Shown here: one piece after another, positions 63,978-64,000 of the stretch
Layout of the letters: each line of letters opens with the position of its first letter
How positions within the stretch are numbered: position 1 is the stretch's first letter
From: Macrocystis pyrifera
Taxonomy: Eukaryota > Sar > Phaeophyceae > Laminariales > Laminariaceae
NCBI GenBank assembly: GCA_031763025.1
Contig: JASSKH010000004.1
Location: 682,001-746,000 of the forward strand
DNA: 64,000 nt
Direction of reading: 5' to 3'
Translations under genes and position numbers: made by a program
Notes under the pieces: generated by a model
The model's input: the letters and a program-made list of their open reading frames with translations, nothing else
Database searches by the model: none
What the model was told of the DNA's origin: nothing

Positions 63978-64000
63978 TTACGGGGTACATACACGCGGTG
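63978..64000. mobile_element. Possible TA-flanked MITE, cut by window edge
   Basis: TTATTACGGGGTACATACAC is the family left terminus with a shortened G run. The window ends before it can be confirmed. Confidence 0.4.

Noticed and set aside
1-64000. CRISPR arrays, bacterial operons or ribosome-binding sites
   Set aside because: No regular spacer-repeat structure exists. The genes have GT-AG introns and eukaryotic spliceosome and organelle-targeting features.

Overview
This window looks like nuclear DNA from a eukaryotic alga, most probably a stramenopile (heterokont) and possibly a brown alga. Two reconstructed genes begin with a hydrophobic signal segment that ends in an ASAFAP-like junction with Phe at residue 23 (RCGAF|VAP and SCNAF|YAG). 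That is the bipartite plastid-targeting signature of heterokont algae. Coding sequence is a small fraction of the window. It is split into short exons with GT-AG junctions and introns of 0.6 to 10.4 kb, and the rest is repeats. The species is not determined here.

Four genes were assembled by joining exons in phase. (1) A plus-strand gene, 8265-17734, has 4 exons and encodes a plastid-targeted protein resembling cyanobacterial/plastid HHL1-like (DUF6523-type) proteins. (2) A minus-strand gene, 36638 down to 25345, has 3 exons and encodes the spliceosomal Sm core protein SmE (96 aa, 10.4-kb first intron). (3) A plus-strand gene, 37214-50652, has 5 exons and encodes a 410-aa plastid-targeted class I SAM-dependent methyltransferase. 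It is divergent from SmE across about 575 bp. (4) A minus-strand gene, 63859 down to 59181, supplies the last three exons of the succinate dehydrogenase cytochrome b subunit SDHC; its 5' end lies beyond the right edge. These genes are functionally unrelated (photosynthesis-associated, splicing, methylation, respiration).

The remaining DNA holds several repeat families: a tRNA-derived SINE (four near-complete copies and one truncated); a short TA-flanked MITE, found only right of 38 kb and mostly in introns of the methyltransferase and SDHC genes, with two nested pairs; a CTGCAGTCCCG palindromic MITE; a GATC-rich inverted-repeat family; a GATAACAC-ended MITE; TTA-flanked Harbinger-like elements; a 1.57-kb element with long inverted repeats; and a poly(G)-GTACTC repeat carrying uninterrupted G/C runs of 40-49 bases. 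Minisatellites and microsatellites are common.

The most unusual observations are these. Tandem intronic duplications carry copies of the real 3' splice acceptor in two genes, and a third gene has a tandem array beside its acceptor. Short near-palindromic words, above all TACCTGGTA/TACCAGGTA, are strongly over-represented. MITE copies are nested inside one another at the same internal position.
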